Shown here piece by piece: positions 1 through 12,377 of a stretch of DNA of 50,903 bases. This stretch comes from Zygnema cylindricum (taxonomy: Eukaryota > Streptophyta > Zygnematophyceae > Zygnematales > Zygnemataceae). The stretch covers positions 69,386 through 120,288 of the forward strand of contig JBBHKE010001627.1 of NCBI GenBank assembly GCA_037447655.1. The letters run 5' to 3'. Position 1 is the stretch's first letter; every line of letters begins with the position of its first letter. The translations under genes were made by a program, and so were the position numbers. The notes beneath the pieces were generated by a model. That model was not told the DNA's origin. It made no database searches and was given only the letters and a program-made list of their open reading frames with translations.

Positions 1-554
1 ATATAGCTAATAGCCGATGGGCTTTTTTCCGGGTATAGCCAATAGCCGTTTAGGAATGGCTATGTGTTGTGATGTTTAATGTGAGGTGTGGGGGTTTTGA
101 GTGAATACACCTGATCTAGGTAACCACCTACTATACGTTCCGGCGAACAGTAAACGTGGCACGAAGCAGTCTCCTCTGGGGGTCAAATGAGAGCAACTTA
201 CCGTTGATACTGTGCAACTGCCATTTTTCGTTTCTATTCCGAACTACTCTCTAACGAATCTGGGAACCTAAGTTTATAAAAAGCGCGTGTTAACATATCC
301 TTTAACAGTTTTATGAACTGTTTCACGGCCATACAATTGTGCGCGAAAAATATTTGAATCCAAAGGTCTAAGCAATCTCTCATCAAGCCTTATCTTTGCT
401 TTTTACCGTCAACGTGTCATAGTTGCCATTCAACGAGAGTAAACTGGGGGTCTCCTCTGACGAAGCACGGTGCAAATGACAAGCGGCCTTGCATATCATC
501 CACCAATGGATCTAGTCCACATAAGTGAGTTTTGGGGGTGTGGAGTGTAATTTG
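1..554. other. gene-free left edge
   Basis: No coding exon recognised. The first ~50 bases (gctaatagccgatgggc, then a T run and gccaatagccg) look like a diverged end of the hAT-like family seen whole at 555-990, so an old element probably runs off the left edge. The rest is unique-looking AT-rich sequence with short ORFs only. Confidence 0.5.
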
Positions 555-990
555 TAGTGTTGTGTATCGGTAAGGATTTGCCGATAACCGATATGGGCCT
601 TTTTTCGGGTAGCCGATAATCGATATATCGGTACGGAAATATATGTACGGACCGTACATATAAAAGTACGTCCAATCATACATGTAAATCGTAAACAAAA
701 ATAAACGTACTGAGTGCCTACCAATCAGATCATTTGTACAGGCCGAAAGTACAGTAGTCGGCATAAGTAATGTACGACTTTAGTACGGCTCCAGATAAAA
801 AGATGTACCTTTCACATCCGACGTTATGGCTTGTCTCTTTCTTCCTTGGGATCCACTGGAAACCTGCCATGTGTACTACGGACAGAAAGTACAGAAAGTA
901 CAAATATATTGGTAGCTCTGACCATTCGATAACCGATAACTATCGGTATCGGTGTTATCGCGATAACTTTTTTACCGATACACATTACTA
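555..990 (+). mobile_element. hAT-like non-autonomous element, short form (copy 1)
   Basis: 436 bp. The left end reads TAGTGTTGTGTATCGGTA and the right end is its imperfect inverted repeat (TACCGATACACATTACTA). Just inside are repeated CCGATAA/TTATCGG subterminal motifs. Flanking octamers GTAATTTG and GTAACCGC share only their first four bases, so the target duplication has decayed or the insertion was rearranged. No transposase. The interior shares a block (tttcacatccgacg, atccactgg, cctgcca) with the copies at 5249, 8302 and 43860. Confidence 0.75.
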
Positions 991-1112
991 GTAACCGCAT
1001 ACAACATCTCCAATCATTTTGGCACACATTTACAATATCCTGACAACTATTACTCTGTGACATAAGACCAAATTGTAGGGAGTCGCCCAAGGTCCTAGAC
1101 TGCAGATAAACA

Positions 1113-1335
1113 CTACACCCTGTATGGCTATTAGTGTTGATAATTTTTCACCACTTAAAACATATTTTCTCTGTACACACTTGTCCTATTTTCACATGGA
1201 AACCGCCAATGGGAAGGTGAGTATCTTACCTTTCAATCGCAACCGTCAGATCCATAATCTGACACGGATGTACGGAGAAAAGATGTTTTAAGTGGCAAAA
1301 AAAAAAAAAAACACTAATAGCATTACACGGTGTAG
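1113..1335. mobile_element. small hairpin MITE, TACACCG-terminus family
   Basis: About 223 bp, almost entirely an imperfect inverted repeat. The left arm runs CTACACCCTGTATGGCTATT, then TAGTGTT and CCACTTAAAACAT. The right arm is its reverse complement, with CCGTGTAATGCTATTAGTG at the outer end. Arms are ~70-75 nt with a short loop. The terminus matches larger elements at 4827, 9437, 25622 and 32331. No clear target duplication. Confidence 0.65.
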
Positions 1336-3144
1336 TAATCCTCCATGTGCTCATTCTGGCGACAAGAGTTTCATACTCTTGAGTTGACTACTCTCCAAAA
1401 ACGTTCTGCTGAATCCCACAGTGATTGAAAAATTCACAAACCTCACATAGTGCAATAATTTCCGAGATCTTCAACAGCAAAACCTCCAACAAAACCAGCT
1501 TTCTTCACAAAGACCGATCTCTCTCTCTAAGAAGGATGCAAACATAGCTCACAAGAAACAAAAATTAGATGACACCACACCACACCATAACCATGGTTAT
1601 GCCACCGTAACAATTTGTCTATATACAAACGTAACTCATCCTGACTGGAGCTCATAAAGAGAGCCCATTACAATCAACATCTACCACTAGCCTCACCTAT
1701 GCAAAGAGAAGGACCACAACTTGATTGACTGCAATGCAATGTCCCACAATATGCTTTAACTTATGGTCCACAATGGCAATATGGTTCGTCGAAATTCAGT
1801 TTACATTTCAGTAAAGTTGAAAGACCGGGAGCTGCTAGTCCTCTGTAACCTTCAGCAACCTCGATAGATTAGTTCCTTAGTCAATTTAGTGAAGAGCAAC
1901 TGTAAAGCCATACAATGGCTGAATAGAAAGCATAGAAACAGGGCCTAACTACCAGCGAAACCTGAAGTTGCAAAACCCTACAAAGAAGAAAAAGAGCAAA
2001 CCATTTTCACCCAGCTTTCAACATGCCCTATCAATCACTGTAATTTGTCTGCATTAGAAATTTCCAATGTTCCAGACAGGATTTTTAACATCAAAAGTAA
2101 TTTTCAACTTCAAAAAGTCACGAAACTCCACAAACGGATGATGGCATGTAAATCAGGAGTCCCATCCACTACCGAAATAATGTGGCAGTAAACAAAAAGC
2201 TGAGAATAAAGGACAGCAATTCATTGAAAAAAAAGGGTACAAAAGCCACAAATTGCATGGCGCAGTTTATCTCAAAAGTCAAACAGGCACGAAAGGTAAC
2301 ATAGATTTTGGCCTAACTGGAAAACGCAGACCAGCAGTTTCCAAAGATCGCTGCCTGCTCTGTGGAAAACCTAAAGCTACTACCTAAACTTTTACGCACT
2401 CAAAGGTTACTCCAATCGAAGAGCAACAAAATATGGACAAGGTTGCCGTTTTGTTTCATAGGGCCTTGTAATTGCTAGGGTTTCAAAACACACTGCTGTC
2501 ACCTGCCCTAACTTGATCCAGGCACCATGTGAACTGAAGGAACAAAGGCACGGCCAACAGAATCGTATTTCTCCCTCCCTACGACAAATCAGATAGCCCT
2601 ACATACCCGAAATACAGCAAGAGAAAACGCCCAAGGGAAAGTTTGTGGACTCAAATGTTTTGCCTTAACCGCTGAGGGTTCCACTACCTAAGTGCCAGAA
2701 AAGAATCTTCAGGCCTTGTGATTCGAGGGAAACTCCTGTACAGATAATTGACACACAGCCCTGCTCCATAGCCTCCATATGTCATGTGCAATGAATGAAC
2801 ACTCTTGTTAACCTAACATTCAAAAGTTGTTGAGTCTTATTGCATCTCCAAATTTCTTGTAGATCTCCTTTAAAATGGAACTTTGCCACAGGGGAGTAGT
2901 AAACACATACCCTCCATCCATCCATCAGCCGCAGTCCAGTGCCTCCCTCTATTGGAAAAATCACCAGATGAACACAAAGGCGTTTCTCCCGTGATGCAAA
3001 TGCTCTCCCACTCGTAATTCAAACCTTTGCTTACTTCCTACTTCCCTACCACCTAATCACAGTCGTTCCTCCAATCTGCTGATTCATTACATTCTCTCTA
3101 TCCTTCATCAAACACTGCTGATTGATTAGATTCGACTATATTCT
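1336..3144. other. gene-free stretch downstream of NF-YC
   Basis: AT-rich, free of the transposon families seen elsewhere, without recognisable exons on either strand. It lies 3' of the minus-strand NF-YC gene and could hold a long 3' UTR; I see no decisive polyadenylation site. Confidence 0.35.
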
Positions 3145-3996
3145 CTACCCTTGCTGAGGCATACTTCCCGCTGGAGGAGGCACCTGCTGACCTGTCCACA
3201 TTTGTTGCTGCATAGGCTGTTGCATATACTGCATGGGGGGCCTGGGCTGACTATACATACTAGGATGCTCCATTCCCATGGCCGGCCGTCCAACCATCAT
3301 TGCCGGAGCCATCATTCCAGGCTGAGCCATGGGAGCGGGACCAGGAGTGGCCTGAGGGACATAATACATGCCACTATACTGCATATCTGCACCAGGAATG
3401 GCTACTGGAGCTCTCGGAATACCCAGTCCCTCCTCCTTCAACTCATCACGAGGGACAATGTCGACAAGGAAATCGAAAATGTCTGTCCTTGTGATTGCTC
3501 CAGCAATATCGTTCTTCTGCAGAGTACGTCGCTTGTTCTCTTCGGTATGAATCCATGATCGCAGTGTCAACTCTAAAATAAACATCTCACATGCTTTGGA
3601 AAAGACAACCGGCGCTTCAGCGCTAATCATCCTGACGTCTTCATCTGCCTTCATAATCTTCTTTATCCTTGCTAACGGTAACTGATGGTTCTTGAAGTCA
3701 TTCGCTTGCTCCACTTCTTGCATCTGCTGTGACCAAAACAACTGTAACTGCTGTTGATGCTGTTGTTGTAAGTGCTGATACTGCATCTGCTGCTGAAGAG
3801 CTGTCTGAGGAGGATAACCTCCTCCTTGCATATTCTGTTGACCCTGTCCTCCTACAGGAGACTGTCCAGGCTGTCCTCCTGTCTGCTGAGGAGGAGGATA
3901 AGAAGAAGCCATTCCTGGAGCCATTTGAGGCGAGCCTCCCATGCCCGGGTATTGCATCCCGGGCTGAGGGCCCATCATCATCGGAGGCTGAGCCAT
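3145..3996 (-). CDS. NF-YC: nuclear transcription factor Y subunit C (NF-YC / HAP5 type)
   Basis: Intact 283-aa single-exon ORF (ATG to TAG). NF-YC pairs with NF-YB through histone folds, then recruits NF-YA to bind CCAAT boxes in the nucleus. Residues ~1-85 are rich in Gln, Pro, Gly and Met. The family hallmark [11 protein letters not shown] leads into the histone fold at ~105-182: [20 protein letters not shown], the [13 protein letters not shown] helix, [12 protein letters not shown] and [19 protein letters not shown]. No key fold residue appears lost. The C-terminal ~90 residues are a Met/Pro/Gln-rich tail with [13 protein letters not shown]. An uninterrupted CDS is usual for plant NF-YC genes, which often carry an intron in the 5' leader; a possible acceptor (accgcag) lies ~65 nt upstream of the ATG. 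Identity is very secure; the paralogue number cannot be told. Confidence 0.96.
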   Translation of the reverse strand: MAQPPMMMGPQPGMQYPGMGGSPQMAPGMASSYPPPQQTGGQPGQSPVGGQGQQNMQGGGYPPQTALQQQMQYQHLQQQHQQQLQLFWSQQMQEVEQANDFKNHQLPLARIKKIMKADEDVRMISAEAPVVFSKACEMFILELTLRSWIHTEENKRRTLQKNDIAGAITRTDIFDFLVDIVPRDELKEEGLGIPRAPVAIPGADMQYSGMYYVPQATPGPAPMAQPGMMAPAMMVGRPAMGMEHPSMYSQPRPPMQYMQQPMQQQMWTGQQVPPPAGSMPQQG

Positions 3997-4826
3997 AACT
4001 CTCTCCTTTTAAATATGTATTGTTTTGCTGCTGGCTGCTGCTAGCTGCTGCGGTGACTACAGTATTGGCAGAAGGTTACTGAGGCTGCCACGTCTTCCTA
4101 AAAAGAGCAATGAGATTATGAGAAGGACGGCGATGCGGAAAGCTAGGAGAGGTAAATCGATGGCAGAAATCGTATGAAGCCACTTGGCTGCTCTGCAAGA
4201 CTTGCTGCGATCTTGGCGTCTCTCACAGGGCAAAGCTGCTGTCCGAGAGGGCGTTTTTCATTTGCTAGGACTCCTTTGCTCCAGCCTTGCATTCTCAGCC
4301 TCCAGTAGGAGGAACCAGAGCTGTGAGGGAGCAGGTTCGGGGACGCTTTAGAATAGGTTTAACGGAGGTTCGAAGAACGTCGTACGGGTTTGGAGAGGAA
4401 ATGAGCGGCAGGGGTGAAAAGGGAGAGTTCGGTTCGAAAGAGGTGGGGAAATTAAGAAAGCGTAATGAACGTAGGATAGTGCCATATGGTGGCGGGAAAT
4501 ACGTTGGATTTTGGTGAGTTAAGGATGAAATCTACATGGCGTGATCGGAGCGGTGGCTGGGTAAGGTATTAGAGAAGGTTCGGGAGATATTTGGAAAGCC
4601 TGGACGGAGGTTTGGAATGTAAGCTTCGGTATGCCAGGTCACACGGACGTTTTAGAATTTACATTTTCATTTTTTCTCTGTTTCGAGTAGCCCGGTAACA
4701 GTGGAGAATACATAGAAACTAGTAGAAATAAAGCTTAGATGATGCGTGAATATAAAATCAGAAGCCTAGACAATATCAACATCTACCGTACCGATATTGT
4801 TTTCCATATAACTGCCCATCACAGTA
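3997..4826 (-). promoter_or_regulatory. presumed 5' leader and promoter region of NF-YC
   Basis: Reading upstream on the minus strand there is a CAGCAGC-rich stretch just before the ATG (about 4020-4065), possible leader-intron acceptors, then moderately GC-rich sequence to about 4640, unlike the AT-rich flanks. No TATA box or start site can be fixed. ORFs on the plus strand here look like shadows. Confidence 0.35.
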
Positions 4827-6276
4827 CAGTACACCGTGAATCGGTATTGGCGTAATGGACGCTATTTAAGGTACCTTTCTTTTTCCCCAAATTCTTAAAC
4901 AGCATAAATTATTATGTTTTTTCTTTTACGTCATTTAGGGTTCTTTTCCAATTTTTATCGTCTAAATAGAGTGTTGTACGGTTATTGTCAGACCGTACAA
5001 AATGTACCTTTTTAAGAGAGAAAGTATATTTAATGGGTTTTAGTAACCACGGACGCATGAGAATATGCGCTCTAAAAAGGGGATGCAATCAGGTTGTCAA
5101 AAATCACGTTCTCACATATTCGTCCGGCAACCGCGTTTCGACGGTGTGAACGTACGATTTGTGTACAATTTGTCAGATTTTGAACAGAACCTATATTAGT
5201 GTAAACAAGTTTGGGGCGGGTGTTTATTTTTTTTTAAATCCAAATTAGTAGTGTTGTGTATCGGTAAGGATTTGCCGATAACCGATATGGGCCTTTTTTC
5301 GGGTATCCGATAATCGATATATTGGTACGATATATCAACATCGGTCTTATCGCCGATAAGTAGCCGATAATATCGGGTAATTATCGGCGATAATGCCGAT
5401 AACGATAATTATCGGCGATAACTGTACGGACCGTACAGGTAAATGTACGGTCTGTACACTCAGCTGTACGTCATATTCTCCGGACGTGTACAAGCATAGA
5501 AAGTACCGTAGCCGCCATGAAATCTGTACGATTTTGACACGGATCCAGTAAAAACGATGTACCTTTCACATCCGACGCCATGGCTTTGTCCCTTAATTCC
5601 TTGAGATCCACTGGGGACCTGCCACGTGTCAATCTGTCGGCTTTTTTGGCAAAAGCTGCCAAAAGAGCCATTTCGGGATGTCGGCGCTCACGCAAGCCCA
5701 TCCGTTCGTGTTTTCTCATTCCAAGTCGTCCGTTCGATTCCGGCGGCTTGCAGAGTGTTATTTTGCGTCCGTTGTACTTTTGTGTCCGCCGTCCTTTTCC
5801 AGTTCCATGTTCACCAGTTTTTTAGTAAATTTCCGTACGTCGCCGTAAAATTTTTGTTCGGTTAACCGGTCAATGTTTATGTGCCGCGTTTACCGTCATA
5901 AATTGCAGTTAAACTGTAACGGTGCAGATTTCTATACATGGCATGCCACGCTATATAAAGTCAATAATATAATACAGTATGTTATAAAGTACTATTGTAT
6001 GCATACTATATTTTTTTTAAGTTATCGCCGATATGGAATTTGTTGGTCCCAGACCAATATATCGGAACCTCTGACCGTTCGATAACCGATAACTATCGGT
6101 ATCAGTGTTATCGCGATAAGTTTTTTACCGATACACAACACTACAAATTAGTATAAGTAAATATCCATATGTATGTTTTTTTTTTTTAAATCCAAATTCT
6201 CAATTAGCGTAAATAACGGTAATTGCTCCTACACGCTAAAGAAACCTTTACGCGAATAACGATTCACGGTGTACTG
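4827..6276. mobile_element. TACACCG-terminus element A, disrupted by a hAT-like insertion
   Basis: Inverted ends CAGTACACCGTGAATCG at 4827 and its complement ending at 6276, continuing into related ATT-GCGTAA tracts. The interior before the hAT insertion (about 5090-5200: acgttctcacatattcgtcc, gacggtgtgaacgtacg) matches, inverted, the interior of element B near 9700-9780. No clear target duplication and no coding capacity. The hAT-like copy at 5249-6143 is nested inside, so A is older. Confidence 0.55.
5249..6143 (+). mobile_element. hAT-like non-autonomous element, long form (copy 2)
   Basis: 895 bp with TIR TAGTGTTGTGTATCGGTAAG on the left and its inverted match (TTTACCGATACACAACACTA) on the right, flanked by a perfect 8-bp target duplication CAAATTAG (5241-5248 and 6144-6151). 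Many CCGATAA/TTATCGGCGATAA subterminal motifs. A TAGTG terminus with 8-bp duplication is typical of the hAT superfamily. No transposase ORF, so it must be moved in trans. Confidence 0.88.
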
Positions 6277-6704
6277 ATGTAAGACTATAATTAAGAAAGT
6301 ACGATGGTAAACCATGTGAGTAGATGGAGACAAAAACGAAATTGAAATAAGTTAAGGGAATTGATCACGGCAGTGACTGTTTTGGTTGCGCACAGTCACT
6401 TACGTCATTTTGTCAAAAATTGTACGTTTGAAGTACACATTGGTACAAGTAAAGTATCATTGAGTCTAAATTTGACGGTCAATCGGTTGGACAGTTTTGA
6501 CTTTCAAAATATTGTTTCAACTGCTTAAACTTTTGCCGCGCTTGCGAACGTCGACCGTCATAATAAATTTAGCAATTCACACGGCCGACGAACGTTTACG
6601 GTAACAAAACTGCGGCAACCACATGTAAATAAAATTGTTGCAGACAGTCACTTTTTGTCGTTACGTGAGCTCCACGGTGAGAGCAACGTTGGACATTAAC
6701 TTAG

Positions 6705-7673
6705 GGTACTTTCGCATGTAGCCGAAACTTAGTCTTGTTACTTTGTTTATTAGCGAAGCTTCTCCGTAGAGATTTCAGAGCATTCGTATGTAAAGAAATG
6801 AAATCGTAACTTTAGATTGTGACGGATGTAGACGTGGGTGTAATTTGTGACGATTGTAGACGCGTACAAAACTCGCGACAATTGATGACGTTTACAAAAT
6901 AGAGACGGTTGTGGCCTTGTAGAAATCTAGCTACTTGTGACATTGTAGATGTTTAGGGTTCGTGACATTTTGACGTCACGCGTACTTATGATAGCGTCAA
7001 CGTCACAAATTCCAAAACATTCCGCCATGGTTTCTCGATATTGTTTTTTCATCCATTCTCGCTCTACTTGCCACCAAAATAAGCTAAAAGACAGCCAAAA
7101 TAAATATTTTTTATAGATCTTTCATTTGATACCTTTCTTGCCTTTTTTCGTTGCAAAAATTGTGATATAGACGTGTTAGTGGGAGAAGGAGAGAGAGAGA
7201 GGCGCTTTCACGGACTTCGCTTTTGCTAAATGGCGTCTGTTGGTCAAAACCCCCTCCACAACCCCTGTACGGAAAAAAATTGCACGGAAAAAAGTCACGC
7301 ACAGGCTAGAAACGTGCGGTGGGAATTTTTTTTGGTACTCCGCGCTCAAAAATTGTAAAAAAATTACAGCAGGAGCGACACCATCTGCCTATTCGTTTAC
7401 CTCGTGGAACTTTATTTAAAATCACCTCGCGGGGTGATTTTCTATAAAGTTTGAAGATGAGTTCGAAGGACGCGAAATTGGGTCGAAATGCGCTAGATGA
7501 CAAAATGCTTCGCAGAAGACGACAAATTGCAGTACATTTAAAGTTGTAAGGTACACAACTTGTAAGGTGTCAATTTCATTCTTTTAGTACGGCTGCGGAT
7601 TTTCTCGTTCTTTTCTAAGTTATGGAGGAAAACGACATAAACTAACTGTAACTTTAGCACATGCGAAAGTACA
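6705..7673. mobile_element. GTACTTTCGCATGT-ended insertion in the foldback left arm
   Basis: Absent from the matching place in the right arm, where the sequence reads straight through (attaacttagcctcaaaatt). Ends are GGTACTTTCGCATGT and, inverted, ACATGCGAAAGTAC. A 5-6 bp direct repeat (C)TTAG / ACTTAG flanks it at 6700-6704 and 7673-7678. The interior (about 6820-6950) holds degenerate repeats of the type gtgacgattgtagacg. No coding capacity. Superfamily not assigned. Confidence 0.65.
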
Positions 7674-8301
7674 CTTAGCCACAAAATTGAAATTTAGTCG
7701 TCTAAGCATTACATTGAACTTAGACATAAATTGAAACGAAACCTTGTTAAACAGAAGTACTGGAAGTCTTGTACGAAAATATTAAAACGCACGAAACAAA
7801 ATAAACTTTGTACACTAAAATAAAACAAACCGGCGTAAAAATATCAATTGAAATTAAATGAAAAAAATGTGCGTCGTCACGCTCGACGAAATCGAGCCAC
7901 ACTATCTACAAATCAACATTCTTACATTGAAAAGTGAAATTTCGTTTCGTGCGTTTTAATATTTTCGTAAAAGACTTACATTACTTTAGTTTAACGAGGT
8001 TTCGTTTCAATTTGCGTCTAAGTTCAATGTAACGCTTAGACGACTAAATTTCAATTTTGAGGCTAAGTTAATATCCAACGTTGCTCTCACCGTGGAGCTC
8101 GCGTAACGACAAAGAGTGATTGTCTGCAACACTTTTATTTACATGTGGTTGCCGCTGTTTTGTTACCGTAAACGTTCGTCGGCCGTGTGAATTGCTAATT
8201 CTATTATGACGGTCGACGTTTGCAAGCGCGGCAAAAGTTTAAGTGATTGAAACAATATTTTTAAAGTCAAAATTGTCCGACCGATTGACTGTCAAATTTA
8301 G

Positions 8302-9301
8302 TAGTATTGTGTATCGGTAAAAAACTTATCGCGATAACACCAATGCCGATAGTTACCGGTTATCGAACGGTCAAAGGTCCCGATATATAGGCCTCAGACC
8401 AACAAATTCTATATCGTCGATAAACTTAAAAAATATATAGTATGCATACAATATAACTTAAAAACACACTGTATTATATTATTGACTTAACATAGCGTGG
8501 CCTGCCACGTATAAGAATGTGTTCCGTCTGTGATTAACTACGATTTATTACGAACAGCGCAACACATAAACGTTGGCCAGTTAACTGAACATAAATTTTA
8601 CGGCAACTTACAGAATTAAACCGACAAACTAGTGAACATGGAACGGTAAAAAGACGGCGGACACAAAGTACAACGGACGCAAAATATATAGAAACTAATG
8701 GTTTTATTAGTATTTTCTAGGTCTGAAAAGAAATATAGAAGTCGAGGCAGTCTATCTCTAACTTCTCTCTCCAACTCTCAAACTTGTCGCAGTCACTGAG
8801 AAATTGGAGAGGAAGCTAACAAAATGACACGTGGCAGGTCCCAGTGGATCCCAAGGAAGAAAGGGACAAAGCCATATCGTCGGATGTGAAAGGTACATCG
8901 TTTTAACGGATCCGTACTAAAAGCGTACAGATCTCATAAAGGCTACTGTACTTTCTCTGCTTGCATAGCTGTTCAATACAGTGATCTTTTTATGCCTGTA
9001 CAACTGTACAATACAGTGATCTGATTGGTAGACACCTCAGTAGATAGGGGTTGTGAGTAGGGCGCGTCCGGGGAATAACACATACAATTGAGTGTACTGG
9101 TCGTACATTTATCTGTACGGTCCGTACAAATATTTAAAATGGTTATCGACATTGGTGTTATCGCCGATACTAACCGATAAATATATGTTATTTATCGGCG
9201 ATAACACCGATAACGATATATTATACTAATATATCGATTTTCGGCTACCGAAAATAAACCCATATCGGTTATCGACAAATCCTTACCGATACACAACACT
9301 A
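8302..9301 (-). mobile_element. hAT-like non-autonomous element, long form (copy 3)
   Basis: 1000 bp, inverted relative to copy 2. Ends TAGTATTGTGTATCGGTAAA and CCGATACACAACACTA, with perfect 8-bp duplication AAATTTAG at 8294-8301 and 9302-9309. The matching uninterrupted site in the opposite arm (gagtctaaatttgacgg, near 6460) is the empty site, so the insertion postdates the inverted repeat. Confidence 0.88.
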
Positions 9302-9436
9302 AAATTTAGACTCAACGGTACTTTACTTGTACCAATGTGTATTTCAAACGTACAATTTTTGACAAAATGACGTAATTATTGTGCGGAACCAAAACAGTCA
9401 TTGCCATGATCAATTCCCTGAGTTAATTCAAAAGTA

Positions 9437-10547
9437 TATTATAGTACACCGCGAATCGCTATTAGCGTAGAATTTTTTTTACCATATAAAAAATAAATAG
9501 CGTTATTAAGGCTACACCGTCAATCGCTATTAGAGTAAAGGAATAAATATCGTAAACAAAAAATTAGTGTTATTAACACTAATCGGGAATTATTTTTTTT
9601 TGAAAAAAAATATATATACCAATTAATCCCTAACTGTAATTTGGGTTTTCTTGAATAATAAATGCCCGCCCTTTCGATGTCTACATTAATCTGTGTAGCC
9701 GTACAAAATTTGACAATTCGTACGCCGCCGCGCTGTTCACACGGTCGACGGACGAACATATGAGAACGTGATTTTTGTCGACGAGTTTGCGTCTCTTTCT
9801 TCCAGTGCACATTCACATGTGTGCGCAATAATGTTAAGTGTCTTTTTATGCTTTCCTAATTCAAAAAGTACCATTTCGTACGAATATTCCCTGTCCGTAC
9901 GCCACACTATTTCCATCGCAGTGTACTTTCTTTATTAAGGCTAATTGAAAAAAAAACCTAATTAGAATAATGGAAAAAATAAAATTATGGATTGTATTTC
10001 GGGTTTTTTTTTTTGAAAAAATGGCATTAAATTGGCGTTATATACTCTAATAGCGATTGACGGTGTACTTGGGAATTTTAAAATTAAAAAAAAAACTTAT
10101 ATTCCATTTTTTTTACTAATGCTAATTTGGGTTTATCAAAAGATTAGAAAAAAACCCTGAACACGCGTACACTAATATAAATATCCGTACAAAATCTTTG
10201 AAACCGTACGCCGTCGCGTAATTTTACCTTCCGTAAATTTAACTATTTTAAGTTAATTTTTCACTTTCTTCCAGTTCACATTCACATGCGCGCGCGCCTA
10301 TGTTAAATTATTTTATGTAAATTTTCACTTAGAAGGGTACAATTTTGTATGATCTGACACAGACCATACACCATACTATCTAAATCGCATTGTACTTTTA
10401 TTATTATTGCTAATTCGAACATATCCCTAAATGGCGTAAAGGAAAAATATAATTATTAATGCTATTTTTGGATTTTGGTCAAAATTGGAGGGAACTGAAT
10501 TAGCGTTCAATGCGCTGATAGCTATTCGCGGTGTATTATCAATCATG
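9437..10547. mobile_element. TACACCG-terminus element B with a second copy nested inside
   Basis: Outer ends AGTACACCGCGAATCGCTAT (9437) and GATAGCTATTCGCGGTGTAT (ending about 10547). Inner ends CTACACCGTCAATCGCTATT (about 9513) and AATAGCGATTGACGGTGTA (ending about 10067). Both share interiors with element A (tcttccagtgcacattcacatg at ~9800, a related segment at ~10275). AT-rich, non-coding. Target duplications are not clear. Confidence 0.55.
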
Positions 10548-12244
10548 CTAATACATGGCAGGTAGTAGCTAATCTTATACAAAAAAAAAAGAAATTGCTT
10601 TCATGTTATTAATGTTAATAGTGCGTGTAAGACACCTAATACTTTTAATTAGCTCTCGACCCGGTTCAGTTCAAAAAATAACATTTGTACTCTTATGATT
10701 ACGATTACGATTGTTACTTTTATCACTATTATTCTTATCGAAAAGTATTGTAGTTCACTTACTATTTACGATGTGAATCCACTTACTACTTTCTAGGTTA
10801 TTGTAACTACTATTATTGTTTATAACTGTCATTTAGAACATTGGATATTTCGTAGACTACTGTAGTGAAGTAATATATTTTCAAAGTTATACCCTCATTC
10901 TGAGCGTGAATTGAATAACTTTTACATTTTTTTGGGTTAATTCACTTTCGTTTTTTGTTGAAATTGCACGATTTACCCTCAACAACAACGCAAATATTGC
11001 CAAATTAATTTCCACGTTAGACCAATGTTATGAAATACAATAAGTTATATTAAACAAATGTTAAAACAATGAAATCTTGTTTGACAAGCGTTTGAAAGTT
11101 TATATGTTTTTAGAATTCAAACGGTGTAATTTATGTCCAATCTTTCAAATGTCTATTTATTTTTTCAATTTGTTTTCACTGTTGAAGCAGAGCTTTAACT
11201 GTCTACGCTAAATGGTTTTTAAAGAAAGTGAAGGTCAAGTTCCATAATATTGACGTATCCGATGTTGATATTTTGGTAATTCAGTGATAATGCTGAACTT
11301 GAATACTTATTGAAATGTTGAACTTGAATGTCATTGCTTTGTATTTTTTATAATGCCACTAGTTTTGAAGGAAAATCGTAGAACTACAAGGATTCAACCG
11401 CCAATTCCGAAAGTTGTTTGAATTCGATGTTGGATGAAAGTTGTAAGTATATTGTGCACAAGAGAATTTTAATTTTGAATAAAACGGGTCTAAACGAGTA
11501 AATGACATGGTTTAGACGTTTAGACGATCATCTAAACGATTGTAGGTTTAGGGGGTAACGTTTAAACCCAACATTGATTAGGCGCTAGTTAAAATTCCAT
11601 TAAAATTTTCCGAGTTAATAAATGTGCGAAACAGGTAAACGGACAGCAAGTGAACATGTACCTTCTTATGGTACAAGCTGACGCCACGTAACCGTAAAAA
11701 ACAGATTTGGACACAGAACTTCTACGTCTGCATTATCGGCTGTAGTTTCGACGCCAATGGAATCGTGAAAAACGTGAAAGCAGTCGCCAGCCTCCAAATT
11801 TATGGGAGAAGCCGAGAAATCTGCATTTTCATTGGACCGAAATAAAAAGGACAGTCGGTAATGGGCTCTCTGCCGGGGAGCCTGCTTTCCATCAAAAATC
11901 GCAAATGTAATGAAACGATTTTTTTCCCGTTCAAAAACAACGGTTTATTTCCCGTCAAAAACGGCTGTACGGCATGAGCTGTGTCTACTCGTGCGAATTG
12001 CTCGCACGCGTGAATTCAACAAGTGCCCCCGGCCTTACAGTTTTAGTAGAGTTCGAACTTTACCTTCCGGTAAATAATACCGCACATTTACTGTAGAGAA
12101 ACTTGTTTTCAATGGGCTCTGGTTATTGTGTCTTGGAGCTAGGTTTGATTTGTGTCGCAGAATTACTGGCATTCCCAGCATTATACCTTGTACCTGTAAA
12201 ACAAATTGAAAGCAATAATATAAACAAGCAACAACTAATTCCAA
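10548..12244. other. gene-free stretch upstream of TRAPPC13
   Basis: AT-rich sequence without recognisable exons to about 11,600, then a slightly more GC-rich stretch (about 11,630-12,200) that probably contains the TRAPPC13 promoter. A local cluster of GTTTAGACG/CTAAACG motifs lies at 11,510-11,575. No TATA box assigned. Confidence 0.35.
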
Positions 12245-12362
12245 AGAAAATACCACAAACACGAACAGAAATACAAACACAACAACAAACACAAACATAA
12301 ACACAAACGCAAACACAAACAGAATACAAACCAAACACAAACACAAACACAAACACAAACGC
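12245..12362 (+). promoter_or_regulatory. (CAAACA)n leader just 5' of the TRAPPC13 start codon
   Basis: About 118 nt of nearly pure ACAAAC/CAACAA repeats ending 15 nt before the ATG at 12378. It has almost no T or G in its core, so it would be unstructured as RNA. It is either part of the 5' UTR or a microsatellite at the promoter. Long antisense ORFs here arise from the repeat. Confidence 0.5.
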
Positions 12363-12377
12363 GAATTCAGAATCATA

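Larger units (their letters stand above)
6351..9424. repeat. foldback element with long inverted arms, twice interrupted
   Basis: The outer left arm (about 6351-6704, from gggaattgatcacggca to gcaacgttggacattaac) is inverted at about 8064-8301 plus 9302-9424. The inner left arm (about 7679-7806, gaaatttagtcgtctaagc to attaaaacgcacgaaac) is inverted at about 7940-8063. The loop is about 7807-7939. The left arm is split by the 969-bp element at 6705 and the right arm by the hAT-like element at 8302. Arms are ~480 nt after removing insertions. No transposase is visible. Confidence 0.75.
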
